Shown here: in pieces, positions 32,981 to 41,730 of the stretch
Layout: every line of letters begins with the position of its first letter
Numbering within the stretch: the first letter of the stretch is position 1
Assembly: GCF_002119765.1 (NCBI RefSeq)
Contig: NZ_CP021112.1
Location: 986,501 to 1,050,500, forward strand
Direction of reading: 5' to 3'
Length of the DNA: 64,000 nucleotides
DNA from: Pseudorhodoplanes sinuspersici
GTDB taxonomy: Bacteria; Pseudomonadota; Alphaproteobacteria; Rhizobiales; Xanthobacteraceae
Translations under genes and position numbers: made by a program
Notes under the pieces: model-generated
The model's input: only the letters and a program-made list of their open reading frames with translations
The model's database searches: none
What the model was told of the DNA's origin: nothing

Positions 32981-34423
32981 TCAGACTCGCTTGATGCCGG
33001 GCGGCTGCCAGGTGCCTGCACCGGCCGGCAGGATGGACGGCGCTTCCGTCTTCGGCCAGTACAGACGCATCACGAGATAGATCGTGTCGTTGGGAGCAGG
33101 CAGCCAATTGGATTCCTTGTCCGCGCCGGGGCTGTCTTTCTGGATATAGAGAGTGAGTGACCCGTCCGCGTTCTTCTTCATGCCGGGCAACATCGGCGAG
33201 TTGATGAGGTAACGGTCGATCGGGTTCTTGATCAGAAGCTGGCTCTTGCCGTCATACATCGTCACCGACCAGAAGGAGTTCACCGGTGGCAGTTGTCCCG
33301 CCGGGAAGGTCAGTGTGTAATTGTGCTTGCTGCCGTCGAGCGTGCGGCCGTCGCTGTCAACGCGCGTGAACGGATAGGTCGCTTCCGCCGGATCATTGCC
33401 ATAAATGCCGGCCTGAGCGGCGACGGCACGCTTCAACCAGTCGCCATTGTAGTGTGCGCTATCGCCCGGAAGACCGCTAACCCGCCAGCCATTGATCGCC
33501 TTGCCGGCATTGGAAACGGCCTCGTCGACCTTCCGTTGGCCCTCCTTCATGCCGACGCCAAGCTCCAGCTTATGCTCCAGCGGCAGGTCCTTGAAGTTGA
33601 GGGTCTTGCCCGGCCCGACACCGATGCGTGCCAGCTTGGCGCGTATCTCCTTCTCATTACCCTGCGCCGGCGCGAATTGCAGCGCAAAGTCGAGATAATC
33701 GAAGAAGTTGGACTTCACGAGCTCCTTGTCGATCTTGGGGAAATCGACGGTTGGTGCGGCCGGCGGCGGCGTCTGCTTCAGATAGGCCGAGAGCATCTGC
33801 ACCTTGTAGCCAGCCTGCACCCTCTTGACGTTGTCGAGATCATCCGGGCCGAAAAGCTGGGTGCGATAGCCCGCGAGGGAAAACTGTGTGCTCGAACGAA
33901 ACACCTGCTTGATGCCCGCTGGGGTGTCACCCTTCCAATCGGGCCCCACCACCATGTAGTCGCCGGCACCGCTCCCTGTGGCTCGGGTGCCGATATAGCC
34001 ATAATTGTAGGTATTGCCGTCGCAGAGCATGACCGAGTAGTAGCGCTTCGGGTCGATCGCCGGCACCGAGAGGACCACCGGCTCCGCCCGCAAATCCAGC
34101 CACACGAAGGAATAGGGCGTGTCGCTGTTCGGCGTGACGATTGCCGTGTCCTTGTAGGTGTAAACGTTGGGCTCGTTCTTGATCTGGTTGAACGGCGCCT
34201 TGAACTGCCCCGAATTGCGATCTACCGCGTACTCATACATGATTGCGTAGTTCATCACGATCGGCAGGCCGTAGATGAACCCTGCCTCGGCGATGTCCTT
34301 GGCCTCGAACAGGTTGGGCCAATCGGCTTTGTTCTGCGCAATGGCCGGGGTGTACTTCGCCGTCGTGGCGGCGATCACGGCAATCGCCGCGGTGGAGCGA
34401 AGTAAATCCCGCTTCGTCAACAT
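32981..34423 (-). CDS. DUF1254/DUF1214 exported protein, copy 3
   Basis: 480 residues, with ATG behind AAGGA. The signal is MLTKRDLLRSTAAIAVIAAT. Domain order matches copy 2: AGFIYGLPIVMNYAIMYEYA and VTPNSDTPYSFVWLDLRAEP, then LPPVNSFWSVTMYDGKSQL. The upstream 55 bases repeat the upstream region of copy 2, including CGAT-TGAGTT-ATCG. It is first of the DUF1254 run; the DUF992 gene precedes it by 54 bases on the same strand. Confidence 0.88.
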   Translation of the reverse strand: MLTKRDLLRSTAAIAVIAATTAKYTPAIAQNKADWPNLFEAKDIAEAGFIYGLPIVMNYAIMYEYAVDRNSGQFKAPFNQIKNEPNVYTYKDTAIVTPNSDTPYSFVWLDLRAEPVVLSVPAIDPKRYYSVMLCDGNTYNYGYIGTRATGSGAGDYMVVGPDWKGDTPAGIKQVFRSSTQFSLAGYRTQLFGPDDLDNVKRVQAGYKVQMLSAYLKQTPPPAAPTVDFPKIDKELVKSNFFDYLDFALQFAPAQGNEKEIRAKLARIGVGPGKTLNFKDLPLEHKLELGVGMKEGQRKVDEAVSNAGKAINGWRVSGLPGDSAHYNGDWLKRAVAAQAGIYGNDPAEATYPFTRVDSDGRTLDGSKHNYTLTFPAGQLPPVNSFWSVTMYDGKSQLLIKNPIDRYLINSPMLPGMKKNADGSLTLYIQKDSPGADKESNWLPAPNDTIYLVMRLYWPKTEAPSILPAGAGTWQPPGIKRV

Positions 34424-34477
34424 TTGCCCATTCCTTAATTACTCGATTGAGTTATCGAAACGATCTGCATTCGGACG

Positions 34478-34987
34478 TCAGGGAACCCACCGCAATTCGA
34501 TGGTTGATATCCCGACGGACACGTTGAGCGCCGCCTCTCCGGACAAAGAAACCGGCTGCAGTGCATAGGCGCGAGCGTTACCGCCAAAAAGGATATTAGC
34601 GCCGACGCCAACGCCGACGCCAATCTCACCGCTCGGCCCCACATACGTGCCGGCAAGCGCACCGTTCAAAGGGCCAGCCGTAGGCGAATAGACTTGCCAG
34701 GCCAGCCCCTGCGCCAGCGTGATCCCGATGTCTACACCCAGCGTACCGAACGTACCGGTGTAATTCTCAGGCGGGTAAGGACCGACCGGCTTGTAAACAC
34801 AGTTCATTGTCTGGAGAGAGCCGACGATCAGTCCGATCGTTGGCGAGAGATTGCACCTGAGGAGGCCTGTATTCACTCCAGTTACGCCCGGTGGCGGCAC
34901 ACCTGGCGCTTGTGCAATCGCTGGCGATGCCAGCGTTGCAAGTAGTAACACCGTCACGATTTGACGAACTCTCCTGATGCATGACAT
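34478..34987 (-). CDS. DUF992-family secreted protein
   Basis: 169 residues from ATG 34987, where the signal peptide IVTVLLLATLASPAIAQ follows; the open frame upstream overlaps the next gene and lacks features. DUF992 marks are TGLLRCNLSPTIGLIVGSLQ, CVYKP, YTGTFGTLGVDIGITLAQGL and the glycine-rich GVGVGVGANILFGG ending LQPVSLSGEAALNVSVG. Two cysteines may form a disulfide. The family is common in Rhizobiales and its function is unknown. Confidence 0.82.
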   Translation of the reverse strand: MSCIRRVRQIVTVLLLATLASPAIAQAPGVPPPGVTGVNTGLLRCNLSPTIGLIVGSLQTMNCVYKPVGPYPPENYTGTFGTLGVDIGITLAQGLAWQVYSPTAGPLNGALAGTYVGPSGEIGVGVGVGANILFGGNARAYALQPVSLSGEAALNVSVGISTIELRWVP

Positions 34988-35042
34988 GTCTCGCCCCTCT
35001 TCCTTGCTCACCGTTAATTGGTACAGCTCTTGTGGTCTTTCA

Positions 35043-35747
35043 TCAGCAAGGCGGATAGGGATAGTAGCCGCACCGCGGCGGGTAATAGGGGTATGGTGCA
35101 TAGGGAGCTGCGTAGGGATACGCCGCAACAGCCGCTGCTCCAGCAACGGCAGCAGCGCCCGCGACTGCTGCACCGCGGTAATAGGCACCCCGCCATGCTG
35201 TGCGGCGAGCAACGCCGGCGAACGACAACGGCGTAAACGGTCGGCCAATGATGTCGATAAAGACTGATGCCGGCCCATCAGCTCCAGCGAGGTCGCCCTC
35301 AAGCACATCGACATCGAAAGTGAGCTTGTCGCCTTCGAGTTTCGGCGACTTCAGAACAACCACCGCGTCGAGCACAGCCGCCCCGTCCTTCTTGAAGCCT
35401 GACACGGTCGCGTTTGGCGGATCCTTCGCAAAATTGTCGCTGCCGTTGCCCCAATCTTCGACGATCCGCGCCGTCAGGTCGTGTCCGGCAGCGCGCACAG
35501 GACGATCCGCAAACACGATCGCGTTCGGAGAAATTCCGGTCAGCACGAGCTTGCCGTCTTTCAGGCTGACACCTCTGGAATTGAGAACAAACAGCGACGG
35601 AACGACCTCGGGCTTGGCCTGTCCGATGGATTTCTCGAGAGGGACGTGCGGCTTCGTCTCGGAGACAGCTTGCGCAGAAAGCGTCGCGGGCGAGCAGATC
35701 AGGCCAGCAACAGCAACGGCCATAAGGGCAGCGCGAAGTTTCGTCAT
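35043..35747 (-). CDS. Exported protein with Tyr/Pro-rich tail, unrecognised
   Basis: 234 residues from ATG 35747, directly behind GGGAGGA. A signal peptide (MAVAVAGLICSPATLSAQA) precedes a globular part with SLFVLNSRGVSLKDGKLVLT, NAIVFADRPVRAAGHDLTAR and DPPNATVSGF, a pattern I associate with uncharacterised secreted proteins. After residue about 185 an alanine-rich linker leads to a tail dominated by tyrosine and proline, with two late cysteines. Two AraC-type motif copies lie directly upstream, so it likely belongs to the AraC regulon. Confidence 0.7.
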   Translation of the reverse strand: MTKLRAALMAVAVAGLICSPATLSAQAVSETKPHVPLEKSIGQAKPEVVPSLFVLNSRGVSLKDGKLVLTGISPNAIVFADRPVRAAGHDLTARIVEDWGNGSDNFAKDPPNATVSGFKKDGAAVLDAVVVLKSPKLEGDKLTFDVDVLEGDLAGADGPASVFIDIIGRPFTPLSFAGVARRTAWRGAYYRGAAVAGAAAVAGAAAVAAYPYAAPYAPYPYYPPRCGYYPYPPC

Positions 35748-35776
35748 TGGCTTTCCTCCCAGAGGTACGTTTCGTT

Positions 35777-35827
35777 TAGCCATTTCGTGCCAATCGGGAG
35801 GACAAGTCTTGCCATTTCGCGCCAATC
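35777..35827. promoter_or_regulatory. Two direct AraC-type sites before the Tyr/Pro-rich gene
   Basis: On the minus strand GATTGGCGCGAAATGGCAA (35827-35809) and GATTGGCACGAAATGGCTA (35795-35777) are direct repeats 32 bases apart, about three helical turns, ending 30 bases before the ATG. The same motif occurs at 37564 and 39644. Confidence 0.6.
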
Positions 35828-35832
35828 GCGAC

Positions 35833-36321
35833 TCAGCGTTGGCTGGCCGCAGGCGAACTCTTGTCGTGCAGCGCCTTGCCATTCCTTTGTTGCCGCCGAT
35901 AAATAACGGGTTGAATTTTCATCAAACGCATGAAGGTGCGGCTGAAGCTGCTGGGTCCGGCATAGCCGAGGCGCAAGGCGATATCTGAAATCCGCACGTT
36001 GGATTCCACGAGCAAATGGCAGGCTGCATCGAGACGGACTTCCGCGACCATTTCACTGTAACTGGTGCCCATCTCGCCAAGATGACGCTGCAGCGACCGT
36101 GCGCTCACTCCTAATTGATTTGCAGTGCGCTGAAGCGATGCGCCACCGTGTCGCAGCGACGCGGCAATGGCCGCTCGCACCGCGTATCGGGAGGGCATAC
36201 GGACGGGCTTCATAGGCGCGTCATGAAAGGGCGGAAACCTTTGCCACCTCGTTTGGTCGTTGTTTTTGTGGTCTATGCCTGAAGCAGTCAGCCGTCTGGC
36301 CATAAGCCGCCAAAATTCCAT
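35833..36321 (-). CDS. AraC-type DNA-binding protein lacking a sensor domain
   Basis: Up to 162 residues; the true start may be MKPVRMPSRY at 36213. The tandem helix-turn-helix domain is complete (ASLQRTANQLGVSARSLQRH and RISDIALRLGYAGPSSFSRT). The usual N-terminal arabinose-binding-like domain of about 190 residues is absent, and the upstream sequence does not encode it. It is divergent from a full-length AraC at 36509. It is either a stand-alone DNA-binding partner or a truncated paralogue. Confidence 0.7.
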   Translation of the reverse strand: MEFWRLMARRLTASGIDHKNNDQTRWQRFPPFHDAPMKPVRMPSRYAVRAAIAASLRHGGASLQRTANQLGVSARSLQRHLGEMGTSYSEMVAEVRLDAACHLLVESNVRISDIALRLGYAGPSSFSRTFMRLMKIQPVIYRRQQRNGKALHDKSSPAASQR

Positions 36322-36508
36322 TTGCGGCGACGAGTTGGCTGGCCTGCATCTCGATCAGGGCGGACTGGGGCATCAACGCTGCATTGCAGCAAAGGCAATT
36401 CAAGAGACGGAAGATTGTAGATAGCCGGGCGCTTCCATGCCGGCACGACACTGAGAAAAGAAAGAGCGTAAGTAATAATTTCGCGGTCCGGGTGGGGAGA
36501 CCGACAAT

Positions 36509-37510
36509 ATGAATGGTATTCCTTTAACGCGTTGCCAGTTCCTGATCCCTTTCGCCGTTATTCATAATGACATCGGAGCCCCGACTGAGGCGCTTCTGGC
36601 GAAGTTTCGTCTTCCGACGTCTTTGGAAGAGAAGGCCGATCACTACGTGCCAATATTGCCGGCCATTCGATTCGCGGAAGCCGTACAAAGATCACAGGGC
36701 ATCACGGATATCGGCTTCCAGGCTTCTCGGCTTTTGCAGTTTTGCCATCTGAGCGAAAAGCTTCGCATCATCATCGGTCACTCTCCAACGTTGCTTGCTG
36801 CGCTACAGCAAGTGTGCAAATGGGCGCCACTTGAAGATACGAATTTGACCATGTGGCTGGAACGCTGCGACGATACTGTGAGAATTTGCAGCAAGCTTAT
36901 TGGGACAACCGGCCTGCTGCACCTTGAACACTCGCAGTGGCTCCAGAACGTTTTTCCCATACACATCGTTCGGCAGTTCACCGGACCGGACTGGACCCCT
37001 TCAACAATTGCCTTTGAAGCCAATTATACGCCCAGTCAGGAGACACAATCTTTTTGGCCAAACACCCGCTTCCTGTCGGGCCAGCACGCCTCATGGATCG
37101 ATGTGCATGTTTCGCAACTAAGTTGCCCTAACCTCGCCATTGAACCGCCGCCGAACCCGTATGAGGATGAAGATCAGACCTCTCCCACCGAAATTGTCCG
37201 CACGCTCAAATTGATGTTGCCATCCTACCTGGATGAAGGAGCTCCGACCGTCACGGAGATTGCCGAGATGGCCGGCATCAGCGTCAGAAGCTTTCAGCGC
37301 AAGCTCTCAAGCATGGGCCTGTCTTATTCGGGGCTGGTCGATGTGGTTCGATTTGAGAGTGCTGCGAAACGTCTGCGTGATACAGACGCCAAGATTATCG
37401 ACGTTGCCTTCTCCTGTGGCTATGCGGACCCCGCTCACTTCACTCGCGCTTTCCGCCGAATTTCCGGGACGACGCCGAGAGAATTTCGCGACCAGTGGAG
37501 ACCACGGTAA
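36509..37510 (+). CDS. AraC-family regulator with arabinose-binding-like N-domain
   Basis: 333 residues. The N-terminal part (RFAEAVQRSQGITDIGFQAS, IIIGHSPTLLAALQQVCKWA) matches the arabinose-binding-like domain of OruR/ArgR-type regulators. The C-terminal double helix-turn-helix is VTEIAEMAGISVRSFQRKLS and KIIDVAFSCGYADPAHFTRA with the FRRISGTTPREFR end. It likely binds the repeated GATTGGCGCGAAATGGCAA sites in this island. It lies directly upstream of one such promoter. Confidence 0.9.
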   Translation: MNGIPLTRCQFLIPFAVIHNDIGAPTEALLAKFRLPTSLEEKADHYVPILPAIRFAEAVQRSQGITDIGFQASRLLQFCHLSEKLRIIIGHSPTLLAALQQVCKWAPLEDTNLTMWLERCDDTVRICSKLIGTTGLLHLEHSQWLQNVFPIHIVRQFTGPDWTPSTIAFEANYTPSQETQSFWPNTRFLSGQHASWIDVHVSQLSCPNLAIEPPPNPYEDEDQTSPTEIVRTLKLMLPSYLDEGAPTVTEIAEMAGISVRSFQRKLSSMGLSYSGLVDVVRFESAAKRLRDTDAKIIDVAFSCGYADPAHFTRAFRRISGTTPREFRDQWRPR

Positions 37511-37563
37511 GTCTCGCTCTCCTAGGCATGGATTTTCCGGCAAGCGAAAGCGGCCATCCCTTC

Positions 37564-37609
37564 GATTGGCGCGAAATGGCAATTTTTGGCGGCTCAATGT
37601 CGCTATGAA
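37564..37609 (+). promoter_or_regulatory. AraC-type promoter before the fused barrel gene
   Basis: GATTGGCGCGAAATGGCAA at 37564-37582, then an 18-base gap and CGCTATGAA at 37601 as a likely -10. The promoter at 39644 has the same parts with the same 37-base start-to-start distance. No good -35 is present, as expected for activator-dependent promoters. Confidence 0.6.
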
Positions 37610-37666
37610 GCGCGTTGTTTGGTCTCGCAGCAGCGCGGCCCGATCATGGCTGATATTGGGGCGTCC

Positions 37667-39121
37667 ATGAAAGCACTTTTCATTGGGAGCAAGGCGGTCG
37701 CAGTTGCGTCGATAGCGACGTCCGCTTGGGCGTCGGATTTGCCGACCAAGGCACCGGTTTGGTACTCTCCGGATGTTGTCGCGCCCTATAACTGGTCGGG
37801 ATTCTATTTGGGAGCCAACCTCGGCGGACGATGGGCGAACGGAACGCTGACCATTCCCGGCAACAGTCTCTATGGCGGCACCACGGCATTCATCGCCGGC
37901 GGGCAAGCCGGCTATAACTTTCAAGCCGGTCACCTGCTCTTCGGTATCGAAGGCGACTTCGACGGGGCGATTTTCAATCGTCCGCCGCTCCCGGTGCCGA
38001 CATTGGGCTCTGTGAGCCAGCGTTGGATGGCCAGCATGGCTGGTCGCGTTGGCTACGTGAAGGACCGATGGCTTGTCTATGGCAAGGTGGGCGGCGGTTG
38101 GGCGCACCACGACATTTCAGTCAATGTCCCCGGCCTTGGCTGGAGCGAATCCAGCACAAAAAGCGGCTTGCTTCTCGGCGGCGGCATCGAATACGGCTTC
38201 AAACCGCACTGGACCGTCAAGCTCGAATACAATCACCTTTCGCTACCATCATGGACATCGGCGACCTTCCCGGCAGTATCGTTGGACCGTGACATTCAGA
38301 CGATCAAAGCCGGCATCAATTACAAATTTGAAAGTGGCGGTTCGACCGTGGCGGAGCGGCCTAGCGGTTCTCGTCCGGCGTCCTCGTCGGAAGAATCGGA
38401 AGATCTGCGAAAACAATCTCAGAATCCGGTCGCAAGTCTTGTCAGCGTGCCGTTCCAAAGCAATACCAATTTCAATGCCGGGCCCTTCAATCGCACGCAG
38501 GAAGTCTTCAACATCCAGCCCGTTGTACCAATGAGTCTGAATGCGGAATGGAACGTCATCTCGCGCACAATCATTCCGCTGATCAGCCAGCCGGAACCGC
38601 TGGTGAACGGCAACACCGGTGGCATCGGTGACATTACGCAATCGCTGTTTCTTTCACCCGCTAGTCCCGGGAAGCTGATTTGGGGCGTGGGTCCGGTCTT
38701 CACGATTCCCTCGGCGAGCGACCCCATTCTCGGCACAGGCAAAGTGTTGTTTGGCCCCACAGCCGTTTTCCTCACCACGCCAGGCCATTGGGTCATCGGT
38801 GTCTTGGTCAACAACCAGTGGTCGGTCGGCGGCAATTCATTGCGACGATCTGTCAATACATTCCTCGCTCAGCCATTCATCAACTACAACATGGCTCACG
38901 GTTGGTTCCTGACCACGTCGCCGATTATTACTGCAGACTGGCTCGCGGCATCCGGTCAGAAATGGACCGTACCGATCGGTGGGGGGATCGGACGCGTGTT
39001 CAAAATCGGCGATCAGCCTGTCAATGCGCAGGTTGCTGCCTATTACAACGCGATCCGGCCTGACGGCGCCCCAGACTGGCAGTTGCGGGCCCAGATTGCG
39101 CTCCTGTTCCCGAGTCATTGA
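37667..39121 (+). CDS. Fused outer-membrane protein: Omp31-like barrel plus second barrel
   Basis: 484 residues from ATG 37667 (signal MKALFIGSKAVAVASIATSA). Residues about 31-222 form a complete Omp25/Omp31-type barrel (YNWSGFYLGANLGGRW, RVGYVKDRWLVYGKVGGGW, HWTVKLEYNHL, ending AGINYKF). A polar linker at 223-252 follows. Residues about 253-484 are a second, unrelated barrel like those annotated transporter or neuromedin-U-like (NPVASLVSVPFQSNTNFN, NIQPVVPMSLNAEWNVISRT, QLRAQIALLFPSH). Both halves are normally separate proteins. It sits under an AraC-type promoter, so expression is probably induced. Confidence 0.85.
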   Translation: MKALFIGSKAVAVASIATSAWASDLPTKAPVWYSPDVVAPYNWSGFYLGANLGGRWANGTLTIPGNSLYGGTTAFIAGGQAGYNFQAGHLLFGIEGDFDGAIFNRPPLPVPTLGSVSQRWMASMAGRVGYVKDRWLVYGKVGGGWAHHDISVNVPGLGWSESSTKSGLLLGGGIEYGFKPHWTVKLEYNHLSLPSWTSATFPAVSLDRDIQTIKAGINYKFESGGSTVAERPSGSRPASSSEESEDLRKQSQNPVASLVSVPFQSNTNFNAGPFNRTQEVFNIQPVVPMSLNAEWNVISRTIIPLISQPEPLVNGNTGGIGDITQSLFLSPASPGKLIWGVGPVFTIPSASDPILGTGKVLFGPTAVFLTTPGHWVIGVLVNNQWSVGGNSLRRSVNTFLAQPFINYNMAHGWFLTTSPIITADWLAASGQKWTVPIGGGIGRVFKIGDQPVNAQVAAYYNAIRPDGAPDWQLRAQIALLFPSH

Positions 39122-39210
39122 CGGAGTGACGATCCGCTCCACCGTAAGCATTCTCAGACGCATGACTATATCGAAGCAATTTTCTTGTTCGCGAAAGAAG
39201 GAGGCAACCA

Positions 39211-39573
39211 ATGAAACGGAGTATCGTGTTCGTGCTGATGTTCTTGGGCTGGCACGCACCGGCATACGCGGATTGTGGGGTCATGCCGTGGTCCATTCCG
39301 TATCTCGGATCTAATACGAGCACATCGATGTCGGTCAGCAGTGGTGAAGTCTGCCAGATCGACACAGGTGCTGGTGGAACAAACATCATTACGTCCGTTG
39401 TCATAAGCGCGCCTGCCACCAACGGGTCTGCTTCGACCAACGGCGCAGATGTTGTCATGTATCAGTCGCAACCAGGATACACTGGCCCTGATAATTTCAC
39501 GTTCACGATTACCGGGAGTGGCCCTGGCGGGAGCGGCTCGTCTTCCATTGCGGTGAGTGTAACCGTGCAGTGA
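39211..39573 (+). CDS. Secreted Ig-like / cadherin-like single-domain protein
   Basis: 120 residues with a clear signal peptide (IVFVLMFLGWHAPAYA) and AAGGAGG before the start. The mature domain resembles bacterial Ig-like repeats: ISAPATNGSASTNGADVVMY and YTGPDNFTFTITGSGPGGSG, ending in alternating valines. Two cysteines may form a disulfide. It follows the fused barrel gene by 89 bases and may be co-transcribed with it. Confidence 0.75.
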   Translation: MKRSIVFVLMFLGWHAPAYADCGVMPWSIPYLGSNTSTSMSVSSGEVCQIDTGAGGTNIITSVVISAPATNGSASTNGADVVMYQSQPGYTGPDNFTFTITGSGPGGSGSSSIAVSVTVQ

Positions 39574-39643
39574 CCGATCGATACGCTCATCCTCGTAGCA
39601 AAAATGAAAGTTCGATAATCAGCGCAAACACCGGCAGTCCTTC

Positions 39644-39689
39644 GATTGGCGCGGAATGGCAATTCTCGATTGCCCAATAACGCTATGAA
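39644..39689 (+). promoter_or_regulatory. AraC-type promoter before the secreted hydrolase gene
   Basis: GATTGGCGCGGAATGGCAA at 39644-39662 and CGCTATGAA at 39681 match the element at 37564 in sequence and spacing. Similarity continues about 35 bases downstream (TGTTTGG, CGCAGC). Confidence 0.6.
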
Positions 39690-39810
39690 TGCGGGTGTTT
39701 GGCCCGCAGCCGCAGTTCGGATGGCCTTCCATGACTGCGGTCAGGGGATGCTTCCGGTCAGGTGGGCGGTTGGGATATATCGGTTAGAAGTGGATCGGGG
39801 GGAAACTTTC

Positions 39811-40467
39811 ATGCGTCGCTCAATCGTTGGATTTCTGCTTGTGGTCGCGCTGCTTGTGCCTCTCGCGAGTGACGGCTGGTCTCAAAAGGGGCATGATCGT
39901 TCCCGAGCAACGCAGCAGGAGCACGCACAGATCTACCTGATCCGGGGCTTGTTCGGGGTGTTTTCCACCGGCATGGACGAAATGGCCGCCCAGCTGAAAG
40001 CGCAGGGTTATACTAATGTGACTCTTTGGAGCTGGACCGATGTCGATCAGATTTCGCACGACATCATCGCGGGCCACCAGAACGGCGATGATGCGCACAT
40101 CATCCTGATCGGCCACTCTCTTGGCTCGGATGCGGTGGTGCAAGTGGCTCAACGGCTGGCGCGCGAGAACATTCCGGTCGATCTCGCGGTGACCTTCGAT
40201 ATCACGGAAAATCTCGTGGTTCCGAACAATGTTGGCCGCTTCTTCAATTTCTACCAGCTCAATGGCTTTGGCCGCACCGCTGTTGAACCTGCCGGATTTC
40301 CGGGAGAGTTCAGCAATATTGATCTGTCCAGTCAGACCCAGCTGAGACACGCGAATATAGACAACGCACCGCAATTACAGTCGTTCGTGCGGCAGCAAAT
40401 CTACGAGCTGACGCATACGCACGTGATGACTGTCGCCGCAAGGCGCAAGGCCAGCCCGCGCGGCTAA
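39811..40467 (+). CDS. Secreted alpha/beta-hydrolase, lipase-like
   Basis: 218 residues from ATG 39811, selected because the signal peptide RRSIVGFLLVVALLVPLASD follows; the upstream frame covers the promoter. The nucleophile elbow is IGHSLGSDA (Ser103), with QIYLIRGLFGVF forming the oxyanion strand and AVTFDIT a candidate for the acid. It probably acts on lipids or esters in the periplasm. Regulation by the AraC protein is suggested by the promoter element at 39644. Confidence 0.78.
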   Translation: MRRSIVGFLLVVALLVPLASDGWSQKGHDRSRATQQEHAQIYLIRGLFGVFSTGMDEMAAQLKAQGYTNVTLWSWTDVDQISHDIIAGHQNGDDAHIILIGHSLGSDAVVQVAQRLARENIPVDLAVTFDITENLVVPNNVGRFFNFYQLNGFGRTAVEPAGFPGEFSNIDLSSQTQLRHANIDNAPQLQSFVRQQIYELTHTHVMTVAARRKASPRG

Positions 40468-40530
40468 GCTGGAGAATGTCGCGAACTACGACATCGCTCC
40501 CAGTCCAACCGACAGAGGCGTGATTGTCAT

Positions 40531-41715
40531 ATGATTGGATACCGCCGTTTCATCGTTCGAGAGAGCGTTACGCGTAACGCGTGGAGAACCAAATTGTCGC
40601 GACATCACCTTGCTTTGGCTCTCCTGGGCGTGGCTTTTCTATGCGGCGCCTGCTCCGAGCGCCCGCTCCAGGGCGTGCTGATCCCTGTCGCGGAAGCAAC
40701 GCCAGGCACCTCGCGCGTGCCCGTACTGGTCGCCACGACCCGCCAGCGCGCGCCGTCCGATCCCGGCGAGATGTTCAACAGTGAGCGGGCCGAAAGCATC
40801 TCCTATGCATCGGTCACCGTTTCAATTCCTCCGGATGCCAACCGCAAGATTGGAGAGGTGCAATGGCCGGCTGTCGTTCCTGGCGACCCAAGCCGGAACT
40901 TCGTGACCGTATCGGCGGACTATATCGACAAGAAGGACTTCGCCGCCGCCATTGCAAACACTGCAAAGCAGACCGGCCGTAGCAAGGTCATGGTTTTCGT
41001 GCATGGCTTTAACAACCGCTTCGACGATGCGGTGTATCGGTTTGCGCAAATCGTGCATGATTCGAAAGCGCCGGTCGTCCCTGTGCTGTTCACCTGGCCG
41101 TCGCGCGGCGAAATCCGGCTTCGCGCCTACACCTACGACCGGGACAGCGCCACCTACTCGCGGGATGCGCTCGAAGACCTGCTCGCCATGCTGGCGAGCT
41201 ATCCGAGTGTGAAGGAGATCTCGGTTCTGGCTCATTCGATGGGCAACTGGGTGACCCTGGAGGCGTTGCGAGGGCGATCCATGCGAGCCGCGCAGGGGAG
41301 AACCAATACAGACAAGCTCAAATACGCGATGCTGGTCGCCCCTGATGTGGATGTCGACGTCTTTCGAACCCAAATCCAGCGCATGGGCGCCGCCAGACCG
41401 CGAATCGCCCTATTTGTCTCGCAGGATGACAAGGCGCTGGCTTTATCGAAAATAATTTGGGGCGGTGTACCACGGCTCGGGGAAATTGATCCCAATATCG
41501 AGCCATACCGCAGTGAATTCGAGCGTGATAGAATCATGGTCTTTAATCTGACCAAGCTGAAATCGATCGGCGATGATCCCCACGACCGCGCCTTCGAGGA
41601 CATCACCACTGTCGTGGGCATGATCAGGCAGCGTCTGAGCGAGGGGCAGGCTATGACGGACCATCGCCCAAATCCCATCGCTCACATGGAAAACATATCG
41701 GCAATGTCGAGATAG
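40531..41715 (+). CDS. DUF900-type alpha/beta-hydrolase lipoprotein
   Basis: 394 residues. A long N-terminal leader ends in a lipobox LCGAC with the lipidated cysteine near residue 41. The hydrolase fold shows VPVLVATTRQR, VMVFVHGFNNRFDDAVYRFA, FTWPSRG and the nucleophile elbow VLAHSMGNW (Ser236), all typical of DUF900 proteins. It probably faces the periplasm or sits in the outer membrane. It follows the secreted hydrolase by 63 bases and precedes a channel-like membrane gene by 15. Confidence 0.85.
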   Translation: MIGYRRFIVRESVTRNAWRTKLSRHHLALALLGVAFLCGACSERPLQGVLIPVAEATPGTSRVPVLVATTRQRAPSDPGEMFNSERAESISYASVTVSIPPDANRKIGEVQWPAVVPGDPSRNFVTVSADYIDKKDFAAAIANTAKQTGRSKVMVFVHGFNNRFDDAVYRFAQIVHDSKAPVVPVLFTWPSRGEIRLRAYTYDRDSATYSRDALEDLLAMLASYPSVKEISVLAHSMGNWVTLEALRGRSMRAAQGRTNTDKLKYAMLVAPDVDVDVFRTQIQRMGAARPRIALFVSQDDKALALSKIIWGGVPRLGEIDPNIEPYRSEFERDRIMVFNLTKLKSIGDDPHDRAFEDITTVVGMIRQRLSEGQAMTDHRPNPIAHMENISAMSR

Positions 41716-41730
41716 CGGAGGCTGCACGAG

